Origin: an uncultured Ruminococcus sp.
GTDB taxonomy: Bacteria > Bacillota > Clostridia > Lachnospirales > Lachnospiraceae
Direction of reading: 5' to 3'
DNA length: 64,000 nt
Assembly (NCBI GenBank): GCA_934359255.1
Contig: CAKRLG010000006.1
Location: 1 to 64,000 of the forward strand
Below the pieces are notes generated by a model. It saw nothing but the letters and a program-made list of their open reading frames with translations, searched no databases and was not told the DNA's origin. The number at the start of each line of letters is the position of its first letter. Within the stretch, counting starts at the first letter, position 1. The position numbers and the translations under genes are program-made. This document shows positions 27,422 to 36,343 of the stretch, piece after piece.

Positions 27422-30133
27422 TTATTTCCACTCGACTTTGCTTCCGGATTTTCCTTTTGTCACCACCAGCTTTTGTTCAATCTGTTCTTTCAGTTCCGTT
27501 ACATGGGAAATGATTCCCACCAGCCGGCTGCCTCCGGAGAGTCCCTGCAGGATACGGATCGCCTGTTCCCTGGCATTTTCATCCAGTGAACCAAATCCTT
27601 CGTCAATAAATAAGGTATCGATATGAACTGCTCCCACAGCCTGCGTGATCACATCCGTCATACCGAGTGCAAGTGCCAGTGCTGCCATGAAGGATTCTCC
27701 ACCGGAAAGTGTCTTAACATCCCGCACCTTTCCGGTGATCAGACTGTATACATCCAGATCAAGACCTGTATTCCCCTGAGTGGAAAGATTTTCCATACTT
27801 CTGCATTTTAACAAAAACTGTCCGGCTGCCATCCGTTCCAGGTGACGGTTGGCACAACGGATCATATGCTGAAAATACTGACGCTGCATATAAGATTCCA
27901 GATCGATCTTTGCCGTACCGGTAAGGCTCCCGTTGGCAGTGCGACTCAGAGTATTCAGTACCTGATACCGTTTTCGCAGTTCTTCTCTCTCCTTTGTCAG
28001 CTGCAGCAGCCTCCGGTTTGCCTGCTGATTCGTCTCTCGCCGGCTGTAAAGTTTTCGAAGTTCTCTCTCCTTCATCCTCTGCTGTTCTTTTTGTTCCTTC
28101 AGCTCCTTTTCCGTCTGTTCAAGATCCGGGGCTTCTTTTTCTTTCAGCTGGCTTCTCAGCCATTTCACTTCCTGGCGGCTCTGGCGGAACTGCTCTTCGT
28201 AGACATCTATTGCTTTCTGCCGCCGCTCCAGCTCTGCAGGTTTCATGCATGCTTTCTTAAAATCCTCTTCTTTTTCAAAAAGCTGTTCGCTCCGCACCTG
28301 TTCATAAGCGGTCTGTTTTTCCTGTTCCTGCTGTTTTAAGGTTTCACACTGTCGCTGTACCTCTTCTAACTGGCCCTTTTTCCGGTTTTCTTCCTGCAGA
28401 AATTTTTGCAGGCTCCTGGAGGCACGATCCAGCTCTTTTCTTGATATCTGAAGCTTGTCTTCTCCGTCTTTCAATCGTTTCCTGGCTTTTTCTTCCCAGT
28501 CTTCCCAGCGGTTTTTCATCACCTCCAGACTTTCTTCCTCTGTCTGCTCTCTATGTAACAGATGCATCTGCTGCTCCCGGATGACCGCCATTTCCTGCTG
28601 ATAGAGGTTTTCTGACTGCTGATACTTCTGCCTTCGGTCTTCCCTGGCATTTTCCGCCTGATTTCGGCGTTCTCTCTCTTTTTCCACCAGTTCCTGGCTC
28701 AGATTTTCCGAAACTGACTCCGCCGGAGCCGGATGATGGAGGGAACCGCATACCGGACATGGACAATTGTCCTGTAGCCCGGAAGCAAGAATCCCTGCCT
28801 GTCCGGCAAGATATTCCTGATACAGAGTTTCATAACGCTGTGCCTGCTGTCGGTAAGAAAGGTCTGCTTTCCGGTAACTGTCTGCCGCCTGCTGCCGTTG
28901 CATTTCCAGACGCTGTGCTTCTTTCAGATGGCTCTGCAGCTGTCCGTACTGTTCAAGTGCCTGCCGCAGTCGTTCGAGCACAGGCACTTCTTTCTCCTCC
29001 AGTCTCTGTACATAACTGTTCCAGGTTTCCTCCTTTTCTTTCAGTTTTCCGGTTTCCTCTTTTCGTTCCTCCAGCCACACTTTCAGCTGTTTTTCCTGCA
29101 TCTGCATCCGTTCTCTGCTCTCTGCTGTCTCCCGGTAGCCTGCATAAACCATTTCTACTTTTGCCGCCCGCTTTGCAGCATCGATCCGTTCCTTTTCCTG
29201 TTCCTTTTCTTCTCTCTCCTCTTCCAGCACACTGATCCGTTTTTCCAGCTGTGTAAGTTTTGAAAAACTCTGTGCTCTCTCTTTTTCCACACTATAGCGC
29301 TGATTCAGTTTTTCCAGCACCTCGGCTGTTTTTTTCATTTCTTTCCGGCTCTGTTCATATTGCAATTTATCTTCTTCCAGCATGCGCTCTGCAAAGGCAA
29401 GCGCCGCATCAAGGTCAGGTTCTTTCTGTCCTGTCCGGAGCAGTTCCTCCTTTTCCTGAACTGTGCTTTCCGAAACTTCCAGCTGGTCTATCTCTCTCAG
29501 GCAGGACTTTCTGTTATCTTCCAGTTCACCGTAACACCGTTTGTTCCTGTTTTTCAGTTCCTCCTGCACCCGTCCGAAGATTCTTGTATCAAAGATCCGG
29601 GAGAAAATTTCTTTTCGCTCATCGGACTTTGCCAGCAGCAGCCGCAGAAAATCCCCCTGTGCGATCATCGCGATCTGCATAAACTGCCGGGCATCCACAC
29701 CGAGGATTTCCACCAGTTTCCGGTTAACCTCCTGTCTGTTTCCCGGATACAGACTGCCATCCGGCTGATACAGTTCCACGCTGCCCCGCTCCTTTGTCAT
29801 CGTCCTCTCGCCATCTTTGTTTCGTCGTTTGCTCTCCCTCTCATACTCCGGACTTCGGAGCACCCGCCAGACCTGCCCACCGGTGGAAAATGTCAGATCC
29901 ACATATGTCTTCGTCCCATCCGGCGCGTACTGGCTGCGCATCATGGTTCCATCTCTCCGCCCACCGCTGGTCTGTCCATACAGTGCATATGTGATCCCGT
30001 CAAAGATCGTTGTCTTACCTGCCCCGGTATCTCCCGTGATCAGAAACACACCCTGCTGTACCTGCCCGAAATCTATTGTCACGCAGTCCGCATAAGAGCC
30101 AAATGCGGACATCGTCAGTATCATCGGTCTCAT
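27422..30133 (-). CDS. sbcC: SbcC, ATPase subunit of the SbcCD nuclease
   Basis: The 903-residue SMC/Rad50-like ATPase partners SbcD to cut DNA hairpins and blocked ends. It has the split ATPase plan: Walker A GDTGAGKTT (34-42) at the N-terminus, long coiled coils (about 170-700), the zinc hook CPVC at 459-462 in the middle, and the C-terminal signature LSGGESFMAALALALGM with Walker B DTLFIDEGFGSLD. Its ATG overlaps the sbcD stop by four bases (ATGA), so translation is coupled. Substrates of this complex, long palindromes, occur in this window. Confidence 0.96.
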   Translation of the reverse strand: MRPMILTMSAFGSYADCVTIDFGQVQQGVFLITGDTGAGKTTIFDGITYALYGQTSGGRRDGTMMRSQYAPDGTKTYVDLTFSTGGQVWRVLRSPEYERESKRRNKDGERTMTKERGSVELYQPDGSLYPGNRQEVNRKLVEILGVDARQFMQIAMIAQGDFLRLLLAKSDERKEIFSRIFDTRIFGRVQEELKNRNKRCYGELEDNRKSCLREIDQLEVSESTVQEKEELLRTGQKEPDLDAALAFAERMLEEDKLQYEQSRKEMKKTAEVLEKLNQRYSVEKERAQSFSKLTQLEKRISVLEEEREEKEQEKERIDAAKRAAKVEMVYAGYRETAESRERMQMQEKQLKVWLEERKEETGKLKEKEETWNSYVQRLEEKEVPVLERLRQALEQYGQLQSHLKEAQRLEMQRQQAADSYRKADLSYRQQAQRYETLYQEYLAGQAGILASGLQDNCPCPVCGSLHHPAPAESVSENLSQELVEKERERRNQAENAREDRRQKYQQSENLYQQEMAVIREQQMHLLHREQTEEESLEVMKNRWEDWEEKARKRLKDGEDKLQISRKELDRASRSLQKFLQEENRKKGQLEEVQRQCETLKQQEQEKQTAYEQVRSEQLFEKEEDFKKACMKPAELERRQKAIDVYEEQFRQSRQEVKWLRSQLKEKEAPDLEQTEKELKEQKEQQRMKERELRKLYSRRETNQQANRRLLQLTKEREELRKRYQVLNTLSRTANGSLTGTAKIDLESYMQRQYFQHMIRCANRHLERMAAGQFLLKCRSMENLSTQGNTGLDLDVYSLITGKVRDVKTLSGGESFMAALALALGMTDVITQAVGAVHIDTLFIDEGFGSLDENAREQAIRILQGLSGGSRLVGIISHVTELKEQIEQKLVVTKGKSGSKVEWK

Positions 30134-31383
30134 TCTTCTTCCTCCCTGATCTTCGCAAATACTTCCTCCAGCACTGCCGCCTCTTCTTCCTGCAGCTTCC
30201 GTCCCTGAATCTGGGAAAAGAACTGTTCAAAAACCAGTTTCGGATCCGTTTGTGTATCCTCTTCCTGTTCGTCCTCCCATTCTTTTGCAAGCTTCCAGTT
30301 TCTCTCTGTCCTCACTTCCAAAATATGCGTAAAGATCCGTTCCAGTTGTTCCTTCGGCTGATACAGTTCCTGTTCATCCGTCAGAACAATACTGACATAA
30401 TCCTCGCAGATGCGGTCTTTGTTCGCTTCCAGAATCTCTTCCAGTTTTCCCCTGATCACACATATCTCCCGTAACGGATGCAGCGGATGCAGCTGAATCA
30501 CCGGTTCCTGTCCCGGTGCTTCCAGAATCACTTCTGTCACCGATTTTTCCTGTTCCCACTCACTGACCGAGTATTTTAACATCGAACCACAGTAACGGAT
30601 ACTTTCTCTTCCCATCGACTGCGGGCGGTGGATATGTCCCAGTGCCACATAGGAAAACGGCGCAAGACACGAAATATCCACCTGATCAAGTCCACCCACG
30701 CTTATTGTCTCGGAATCACTGGTTTTCGGTGTCTCCCCACCTGCAGTATAAAACTGATGGGAAATCAGTATATTTCTTTTCTCCCTATCCACCTGTTCTC
30801 TGTCCAGAAGGAATTTTACCGCCTCATTATAATCCCTGCGTATCTCTTCCCGTCCGGTTTCCATTTTTTTCTCTGTTTCCCTGTCGCAGTCTCTTCGTTC
30901 TCCTGCTCCGTCCTCTCTGTCTGTTTCCTTTTTGCTCTCTTCCATTAGTTTTCGCACATATCCAGGTTTCACAAACGGAAGCATCCATACCTCTGTCTCC
31001 CCCCACGCATCCCGGAAAGTGACCTTTTTCAGATGTTCTTCCGGTATCTGTGGACAGGTTCCCGCCACGTAAATCTGTTGCCTGCTCAGAATCTTTGCCC
31101 CGAACGCCAGTCGTTCCGGAGAATCATGATTCCCGCTGATGATCAGCACCGGAATCTTTGGTTCCAACTGGCTTACTTTGGTAAGGAACCGGTCAAATAC
31201 CGTAACCGCCTCCGCTGCAGGTACTGATTTGTCATAAACATCACCGGCGATCAGGATACCGTCCGGTCGTTTCTCCCGGATCAATTCATAAATCTCTGTC
31301 AGAATCCACTCCTGATCTTCCAGCAGAGAATATCCATATAACTGCTTCCCGATATGCAGATCGGATAAGTGAAAAAAATGCAT
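30130..31383 (-). CDS. sbcD: SbcD, nuclease subunit of SbcCD
   Basis: The 417-residue Mre11-like metallophosphoesterase has the metal motifs HLSDLHIG (Asp8, His10), AGDVYD, SGNHDSPERL, and ALGHIHRPQ. A long Arg/Glu-rich insert sits at about 145-185 (KKETDREDGAGERRDCDRETEKK region), between catalytic motifs, and may be a flexible lid. The ATG at 31383 follows AAGGCGAG. It is first in the sbcD-sbcC operon; family B repeats lie directly upstream. Confidence 0.95.
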   Translation of the reverse strand: MHFFHLSDLHIGKQLYGYSLLEDQEWILTEIYELIREKRPDGILIAGDVYDKSVPAAEAVTVFDRFLTKVSQLEPKIPVLIISGNHDSPERLAFGAKILSRQQIYVAGTCPQIPEEHLKKVTFRDAWGETEVWMLPFVKPGYVRKLMEESKKETDREDGAGERRDCDRETEKKMETGREEIRRDYNEAVKFLLDREQVDREKRNILISHQFYTAGGETPKTSDSETISVGGLDQVDISCLAPFSYVALGHIHRPQSMGRESIRYCGSMLKYSVSEWEQEKSVTEVILEAPGQEPVIQLHPLHPLREICVIRGKLEEILEANKDRICEDYVSIVLTDEQELYQPKEQLERIFTHILEVRTERNWKLAKEWEDEQEEDTQTDPKLVFEQFFSQIQGRKLQEEEAAVLEEVFAKIREEEE

Positions 31384-31406
31384 TGTCTCGCCTTCTTTCT
31401 GTTAGA

Positions 31407-31570
31407 TTTCTCAAACTATCGCGGCAGTCGTCAAGGTCTCGTGCAAGCACGGACTTTGACTCGTTGTTCGCGTAGGCTATGAGAAACACGCTTCGCGAGT
31501 TTCTCAAACTATCGCGGCAGTCGTCAAGGTCCCGTGCAAGCACGGACTTTGACTCGTTGCTCGCGTAAAT
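31407..31570 (+). repeat. Family B repeat, tandem copies with 93-bp period
   Basis: Unit 1 starts at 31407 and unit 2 at 31500. Shared features: TTTCTCAAACTATCGCGGCA, then a strong inner hairpin GTCCGTGC/GCACGGGAC type, and the end gactcgtt-g-tcgcgta. Read on the minus strand both units stay open and encode the same peptide, ESKSVLARDLDDCRDSLRN. There is no ribosome site, so translation is doubtful. The tandem occupies the gap between sbcD and the membrane protein gene. Confidence 0.85.
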
Positions 31571-31573
31571 CAG

Positions 31574-31619
31574 AAAATTCCCCACACAACCGGGGATTGT
31601 CCGGATGGCAGGGAATTTT
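31574..31619 (-). terminator. Terminator of the membrane protein gene
   Basis: AAAATTCCC (31574-31582) pairs with GGGAATTTT (31611-31619); minus-strand T-run follows. It also contains a nested CCGG pairing. Confidence 0.6.
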
Positions 31620-31631
31620 GATCCTTTACTC

Positions 31632-32348
31632 TTACTCCTGTGTTTCTTTTTCCTCTTCTTTTGTTTCTGTCACTTCTGCAGTCTCTTCTGCAACGCTGGC
31701 ATCATCTTTCTCCAGTTCCCTGGTCAGTTCCAGTGGTGTGATATTCTCCGGTGTTACCTGTGTTGCATGCTCCATCAGACTTTTCTTCTGTCCTGTTTTT
31801 GCCGGTTGCGCGGAAGCTTTATCTGCTTCCTTTCCTTTTTTCCGACTGTTCGGTTCTACCGCATAGATACGATCCGGATGATTTTTCGCTACTTTTTTCA
31901 GACCATGAACCGCCCAGAGCAAAAACAATGGTAACAGCAGATTGGAAATGATCATAAACGGGCTGATCATATGCATTGCCGTCAGTGCAACACCCGCCAG
32001 AACTTCCAGACCTAGAATTCCCAAGCTCATTTTCCACAGAAGTGCAACCTTATCCAGCCGATTGTTCAACCGGAAGCAAAAGATTCCCACCATGGTTTCG
32101 ATCACTGCCTGAATATAATATACTACGCTGCATGCGCGGAGTGTTCCGCTTGTAATGTCAATCTGTTTTAATGCCTCCAGAACATCTTCATTCCCCTTGT
32201 CTGCCATTCCTGCCATTGACCAGCACCGCATGCCGTAGGACAGGCTGGATGTCAGAGCTGTCATAACAAGCATGATTCCCACCAGCATAACGATCATCTT
32301 ACCGTTAAGGGCCCGGCGCATTTCTTTCTGATCCTGATATTGATACAT
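31632..32348 (-). CDS. Multi-pass membrane protein of unknown function
   Basis: I do not recognise this 238-residue protein. It has about four hydrophobic segments (roughly 19-40, 81-100, 112-133 and 138-155), with short loops, and then a cytosolic, Lys/Glu-rich tail of about 75 residues that ends in a run of acidic residues. A CW pair and basic LKKVAKNH follow the segments. GGAGGAAAAAT precedes the ATG at 32348, which is preferred to an ATG 45 bases upstream. It is transcribed alone, with a terminator behind it. Confidence 0.75.
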   Translation of the reverse strand: MYQYQDQKEMRRALNGKMIVMLVGIMLVMTALTSSLSYGMRCWSMAGMADKGNEDVLEALKQIDITSGTLRACSVVYYIQAVIETMVGIFCFRLNNRLDKVALLWKMSLGILGLEVLAGVALTAMHMISPFMIISNLLLPLFLLWAVHGLKKVAKNHPDRIYAVEPNSRKKGKEADKASAQPAKTGQKKSLMEHATQVTPENITPLELTRELEKDDASVAEETAEVTETKEEEKETQE

Positions 32349-32457
32349 ATTTTTCCTCCGTTCTCCTGTTTCTTTTTTTATCACAGATACCACTATTGGT
32401 CAATTCTAATGAACTCTCTTTTGTTTGTCAAATCAAAACAGGAACTTTATTCTTTTT

Positions 32458-32643
32458 TTACATTTGTTTTCTTACAATCCGATATTCATCATCCAGCTGA
32501 TAGTACGGGCACTGATAAAATGTATCACTTAAAAACCGATACATTTCGTCCTCATCCAGATCTACTTCACAGCAATAGCAATCGGATTCTTCATCATACA
32601 CATAATTCCCACAGCTCTCACAGTTTGTCTGTCCTGCCATCAT
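32458..32643 (-). CDS. Small cysteine-rich protein (DUF6472-like)
   Basis: A 61-residue protein with CESCGNYVYDEESDCYCCEVDLDEDEM: a CxxC and a CxCC group separated by an acidic stretch, suggesting a small metal-binding fold. The pattern matches a short family known from Lachnospiraceae (DUF6472, recalled from memory). Two consecutive ATG codons begin it; GGGGG lies six bases before the first. The function is unknown. Confidence 0.72.
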   Translation of the reverse strand: MMAGQTNCESCGNYVYDEESDCYCCEVDLDEDEMYRFLSDTFYQCPYYQLDDEYRIVRKQM

Positions 32644-32770
32644 TTTTCCCCCTGTTTTCTTATGTCTGCTCCCGGAATCTGCTTTCTACGTAAAGCCTTG
32701 TTTTTTATTATATTCGCTCTCTTACTCCGATACAAGTGGAAATCTATTTTTCCGTTCAAAAATAAAATGC

Positions 32771-32799
32771 TTGCTTTTTATCCGCTGATATGCTATTAT
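32771..32799 (+). promoter_or_regulatory. Promoter for tRNA-Leu
   Basis: TTGCTT (32771-32776), 17-base spacer, TATTAT (32794-32799) with an upstream TGC extension, 30 bases before the tRNA. Confidence 0.65.
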
Positions 32800-32829
32800 A
32801 AAGTTCGGTTTTAACGAACCATTTTTCAT

Positions 32830-32912
32830 GCCGCTGTGGCGGAATTGGCAGACGCACTTGACTCAAAATCAAGCGGTTAACAGCCGTGCCGGTTCGAGTC
32901 CGGCCAGCGGCA
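32830..32912 (+). tRNA. tRNA-Leu (anticodon CAA)
   Basis: The acceptor GCCGCTG (32830-32836) pairs with CAGCGGC (32905-32911), with A as discriminator base. The anticodon stem-loop is CTTGA-CTCAAAA-TCAAG, giving CAA (reads UUG). A long variable arm marks class II, and the T arm is GCCGG-TTCGAGT-CCGGC. CCA is not encoded. It stands alone with its own promoter and terminator. Confidence 0.97.
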
Positions 32913-32916
32913 TCCT

Positions 32917-32950
32917 AGCTGTTGCATACATCATATGCAGCAGCTTTTTC
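32917..32950 (+). terminator. Terminator of tRNA-Leu
   Basis: AGCTGTTGCATA (32917-32928) pairs with TATGCAGCAGCT with one G-T wobble, followed by TTTTT. Confidence 0.8.
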
Positions 32951-33016
32951 TTTATACAGATGTAGTTTTCTGCTAGTTAAAATTGTTTCACCGGATTGAT
33001 GATTGATATGCAATGC

Positions 33017-33065
33017 AAAAAAATCCCCTGTTGGAAATCCTGAACTTCCACAGGGGATTTTTTAT
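33017..33065 (-). terminator. Terminator of thrS
   Basis: AAATCCCCTG and TTGGAA (33021-33036) pair with TTCCACAGGGGATTT (33046-33060), one bulge, followed on the minus strand by a T-run. Confidence 0.8.
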
Positions 33066-33105
33066 TGTATATCAATAAAACATAATTCTTCCCGTTTTCC
33101 TGCAA

Positions 33106-34881
33106 TTAGTTTACGTGAATGTGTTCTCTTGATTTTTCTGCAATCTCTGCTTTGATCTTTTCTACAAAAGTATCCAGTGGCAGAACAGTAGTTTCTTTTT
33201 CGCCATGCAGACGGAAGGAAACGGTTCTGTCCTCTTTTTCATTGAATCCGACAACCAGCAGATACGGTACTTTTTCAACCTGGCCTTCGCGCATACGATA
33301 GCCAAGTTTTTCTGCACGATCATCCAGTTCCACACGGACATCTGCTGCTTCCAGTGCATCCACGATTTCCTGTGCATACGCATTCAGACCGTCATCATCG
33401 GTCTTAACCGGCATAACACGTGCCTGAACAGGTGCCAGCCAGGTCGGCAGGTTTCCTTTGGTCTCTTCCAGAATGTATGCCATGAAACGATCCAGAGATC
33501 CAAGAATTGCGCGGTGTAAAACAACCGGTGTCTGTTTTTCTCCGTTGCTGTCGATGTAGGACAGATTGAATTTTGCCGGCAGACAGAAGTCCAGCTGACA
33601 GGTGGACAGAGTAATCTCGTTACCGATGGCCGGCTGTACATTGACATCCAGTTTCGGACCATAGAATGCAGCTTCCCCGATTTCTTCGGTGTATTCGATT
33701 CCGATGCTGTTCATTACATCACGCAGTGCGTCTTCTGCTGTGTTCCACATTTCATCGTCATCGTGATATTTTTCTTTGTTTTCCGGATCACGCAAAGACA
33801 GTACACAACGATAATTGGTGATTCCGAAATCTTTGTAGGTACTGAAGATCAGTTCCACTACTTTTGTAAACTCATCCTTGATCTGTTCCGGTGTTACAAA
33901 CAGATGGGCATCGTTCTGGCAGAAATGTCTTCCTCGTTCGATACCTTTCAGCGTTCCGCTGCTCTCATAACGGAAGTCATGCGCGATCTCACCGATACGG
34001 ATCGGCAGGTTTTTATAAGAATGTCTTTTGTTTGCATAAATCATCATATGGTGTGGACAGTTCATCGGACGAAGAACGAACGATTCTCCTTCCATCTCCA
34101 TAGGCGGGAACATGTTCTCTTTATAGTGATCCCAGTGACCGGAAGTCTTATACAGGTTGACAGTACCAACACAAGGAGTCATAACATGCAGATAACCCAG
34201 TTTACGTTCTTTTTCCTTGATGTAATTTTCCAGTTCCTGCCAGATCGTATATCCTTTCGGCAGGAACATCGGCAGACCACGTCCAACCAGATCGTCAACC
34301 ATGAACAAATTCATATCTTTTCCAATCTTTCTGTGATCTCTTTCTTTTGCTTCCTCCAGTAACTGCAGATGTGCTTCCAGTTCTTCTGCGGTCGGGAAAC
34401 ATACACCGTAGATACGCTGCAGCATTTTGTTTTTACTGTCACCCTTCCAGTAAGCTCCGGAGTGACGGATCAGTTTGAAATGTTTACAGAGTTTTACATT
34501 ATCCACGTGAGGTCCACGACACAGATCGGTAAAGTCACCCTGATCATAAACAGTGATATTTCCCTCTTCCAGATCTGCGATCAGATCCAGTTTATAAGGA
34601 TCATCGGCGAACATTTCCAGTGCTTCTTCTTTAGACACTTCACGACGGATGATCTTTTTGCCGGATTTTACAACTTTTTTCATCTCTTTTGTGATCTTTT
34701 CGATGTCCTCATCACGAATTACATCCTCTCCAAGATCAATATCATAATAGAAGCCCTCTGCTACAACAGGTCCTACCCAGAACTTTGCCTGTGGATACAG
34801 ATGTTTGATCGCCTGAGCCATTACATGGGCACAGGAATGATTCAGTGTTTTTAACTGTTCATCTTCTTTAAAATTTACCAT
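33106..34881 (-). CDS. thrS: Threonyl-tRNA synthetase lacking the TGS domain
   Basis: The 591-residue class II synthetase charges tRNA-Thr. The common form is about 640 residues with an N-terminal TGS domain; here the protein starts directly with the second, editing domain (LNHSCAHVMAQAIKHLYP). It then has the catalytic core with motif 2 (FRYESSGTLKGIERGRHFCQNDAHLF), the zinc ligands, motif 3 (LHRAILGSLDRFMAYILEE) and the C-terminal anticodon-binding domain. The ATG at 34881 follows AAGGAG, so an earlier frame through the leader is not used. Regulation is by the T-box upstream (34983-35236). Confidence 0.95.
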   Translation of the reverse strand: MVNFKEDEQLKTLNHSCAHVMAQAIKHLYPQAKFWVGPVVAEGFYYDIDLGEDVIRDEDIEKITKEMKKVVKSGKKIIRREVSKEEALEMFADDPYKLDLIADLEEGNITVYDQGDFTDLCRGPHVDNVKLCKHFKLIRHSGAYWKGDSKNKMLQRIYGVCFPTAEELEAHLQLLEEAKERDHRKIGKDMNLFMVDDLVGRGLPMFLPKGYTIWQELENYIKEKERKLGYLHVMTPCVGTVNLYKTSGHWDHYKENMFPPMEMEGESFVLRPMNCPHHMMIYANKRHSYKNLPIRIGEIAHDFRYESSGTLKGIERGRHFCQNDAHLFVTPEQIKDEFTKVVELIFSTYKDFGITNYRCVLSLRDPENKEKYHDDDEMWNTAEDALRDVMNSIGIEYTEEIGEAAFYGPKLDVNVQPAIGNEITLSTCQLDFCLPAKFNLSYIDSNGEKQTPVVLHRAILGSLDRFMAYILEETKGNLPTWLAPVQARVMPVKTDDDGLNAYAQEIVDALEAADVRVELDDRAEKLGYRMREGQVEKVPYLLVVGFNEKEDRTVSFRLHGEKETTVLPLDTFVEKIKAEIAEKSREHIHVN

Positions 34882-34921
34882 TTTTCTTCTCCTTTTTAAC
34901 ATTGTCAGCGAGAAAAACACG

Positions 34922-34981
34922 CTATTGCGGCAGTAGTCAAGATTCCATGAAAGAACAGACTTTAACTCATTACCCGAGTAA
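34922..34981 (+). repeat. Family B repeat, decayed copy between T-box and thrS
   Basis: A gapless 60-base alignment with 31509-31568 gives 47 identical bases. Most differences are G or C in the tandem copy replaced by A or T here, as expected from decay. It lies between the T-box terminator and the thrS ribosome site, inside the leader transcript. Confidence 0.7.
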
Positions 34982-34982
34982 C

Positions 34983-35236
34983 GAAAAAACACCCTTAGAT
35001 GACAGATTGCCACCTAAGGGTGCTATTATGCACGGTTCCACCTTATTTTTCTCTTATTGCCTGTAACAGAGCAACCCGGTAACGCTTCGGATGAAATCTC
35101 ATCCTTCTACGCACAGCTCAGAAGTGGTTTTCCTGCAACCTGTCCATAAGAAACTTCCACCATACATTTCTCTCTCTGTAAAGATCTGACTGCATTACTT
35201 TCTTCGTCAATGCTTTTTCATACTATTTTTTAAATC
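34983..35236 (-). promoter_or_regulatory. T-box riboswitch controlling thrS
   Basis: On the minus strand the leader contains a long stem I region. The T-box tag TGGAACCGTGC lies at 35030-35040 and is followed by a terminator, CACCCTTAG paired with CTAAGGGTG and then TTTTTTC (34985-35022). The antiterminator uses the tag region instead. A plausible specifier is ACC (Thr), bases 35126-35128, in a GGAAAACCAC context. Uncharged tRNA-Thr should stabilise the antiterminator and switch thrS on. Confidence 0.88.
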
Positions 35237-35242
35237 GACTTC

Positions 35243-35271
35243 ATTATAATATAATACCGATGGAAATTCAA
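35243..35271 (-). promoter_or_regulatory. Promoter for the T-box/thrS transcript
   Basis: On the minus strand TTGAAT (35266-35271), exactly 17 bases, TATAAT (35243-35248). It starts within eight bases of the dehydrogenase stop. Confidence 0.85.
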
Positions 35272-35278
35272 TGCTTTT

Positions 35279-36271
35279 TTACTCAACTTCCACTTCGTTT
35301 CCTGTTCTTTCCCCTTTTGTAAACGCCATTGCATTGTTAAGAGTTGTCTCACTGATTGCATCCAGTGCTTCATAAGTGAAGAATCCCTGATGGGAGGTAA
35401 TAATAACATTCGGGAAGGACAGCAGTCTTGCGGTGATGGAAGTCTCCATGATTTCATCCGAACGGTCCTCAAATACATTTTTCTTTTCTTCTTCGTATAC
35501 ATCCAGACCGACAGCAAAGAATTTTCTTGCACGGATGCCCTCGATCAGATCAGCTGTTTTTACCAGACCGCCACGGGAAGTATTGACGAGGATCACGCCG
35601 TCTTTCATTTTCTGGATGGATTCCCGGTTGATCATGTGGTAAGTCTCATCCATCAGCGGGCAGTGAAGAGAGATCAGATCACTCTGTGCCAGCAGTTCAT
35701 CCAAAGATACATAGGTCACAAAATCCAGTGCCGGATTCTGATATTTATCATAGGCAATGACATTCATGCCGAAACCATGGCAGATTCTTGCCATCGCTGC
35801 ACCGATCTTACCGGTTCCCACGATACCGGCTGTTTTTTTATAAAAGTTTACACCCTGCATACCGCCAAGACTGAAGTCATTTTCACGGACTCTCACATAG
35901 GCTTTGTGGATTCTCCGGTTGGCAGCCAGTGCCAATGCCATCGCGTGTTCTGCTACGGCTTCCGGGGAATATCCAGGCACACGCATGACTTTGATTCCAC
36001 ACGCGGTCGCTTTCTCCACATCTACATTGTTAAATCCCGCACAGCGCATCAGAATCAATTTCACTCCACACGCAGACAGGACATCGATCGTTTCGGTTCC
36101 CACATCACTGCTGACAAATGCACATATCGCATCGTATCCTTTTGCCAGTTTTGCAGTACTCGGAACCAGTTCAGATTTCAGATATTCGATCTGAATATCC
36201 GGATAGTCTTTTGCTTTTGCTTCGAAAGACTCTTTATCATAACTTTTTGTATCATAAAATAAAATCTTCAC
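35279..36271 (-). CDS. D-2-hydroxyacid dehydrogenase (D-lactate dehydrogenase type)
   Basis: The 330-residue NAD-dependent enzyme reduces a 2-keto acid, most likely pyruvate to D-lactate. The core has the NAD motif GIVGTGKIGAAMARI, and the family catalytic triad: Arg in NTSRGG, Glu in GLDVYEEE and His in TSHQGF. VPGYSPEAVAEHAMAL is typical of the D-LDH group. The start is a GTG at 36271, placed by AGGAGG eight bases upstream; a longer ATG frame has no ribosome site. It may be cotranscribed with the DUF362 gene 72 bases upstream. Confidence 0.9.
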   Translation of the reverse strand: MKILFYDTKSYDKESFEAKAKDYPDIQIEYLKSELVPSTAKLAKGYDAICAFVSSDVGTETIDVLSACGVKLILMRCAGFNNVDVEKATACGIKVMRVPGYSPEAVAEHAMALALAANRRIHKAYVRVRENDFSLGGMQGVNFYKKTAGIVGTGKIGAAMARICHGFGMNVIAYDKYQNPALDFVTYVSLDELLAQSDLISLHCPLMDETYHMINRESIQKMKDGVILVNTSRGGLVKTADLIEGIRARKFFAVGLDVYEEEKKNVFEDRSDEIMETSITARLLSFPNVIITSHQGFFTYEALDAISETTLNNAMAFTKGERTGNEVEVE

Positions 36272-36343
36272 AGTATGTTCCTCCTTTTTTCTGTCTTTTC
36301 CATACAGAAACATTATTTTCCAGACAGTTTTCTGTCTTCCTTA

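Noticed and set aside
31286..31585. 99-codon minus-strand frame across the family B tandem
   Set aside because: No ribosome site; the C-terminal part overlaps the start of sbcD in another frame. Treated as a repeat, not a gene.
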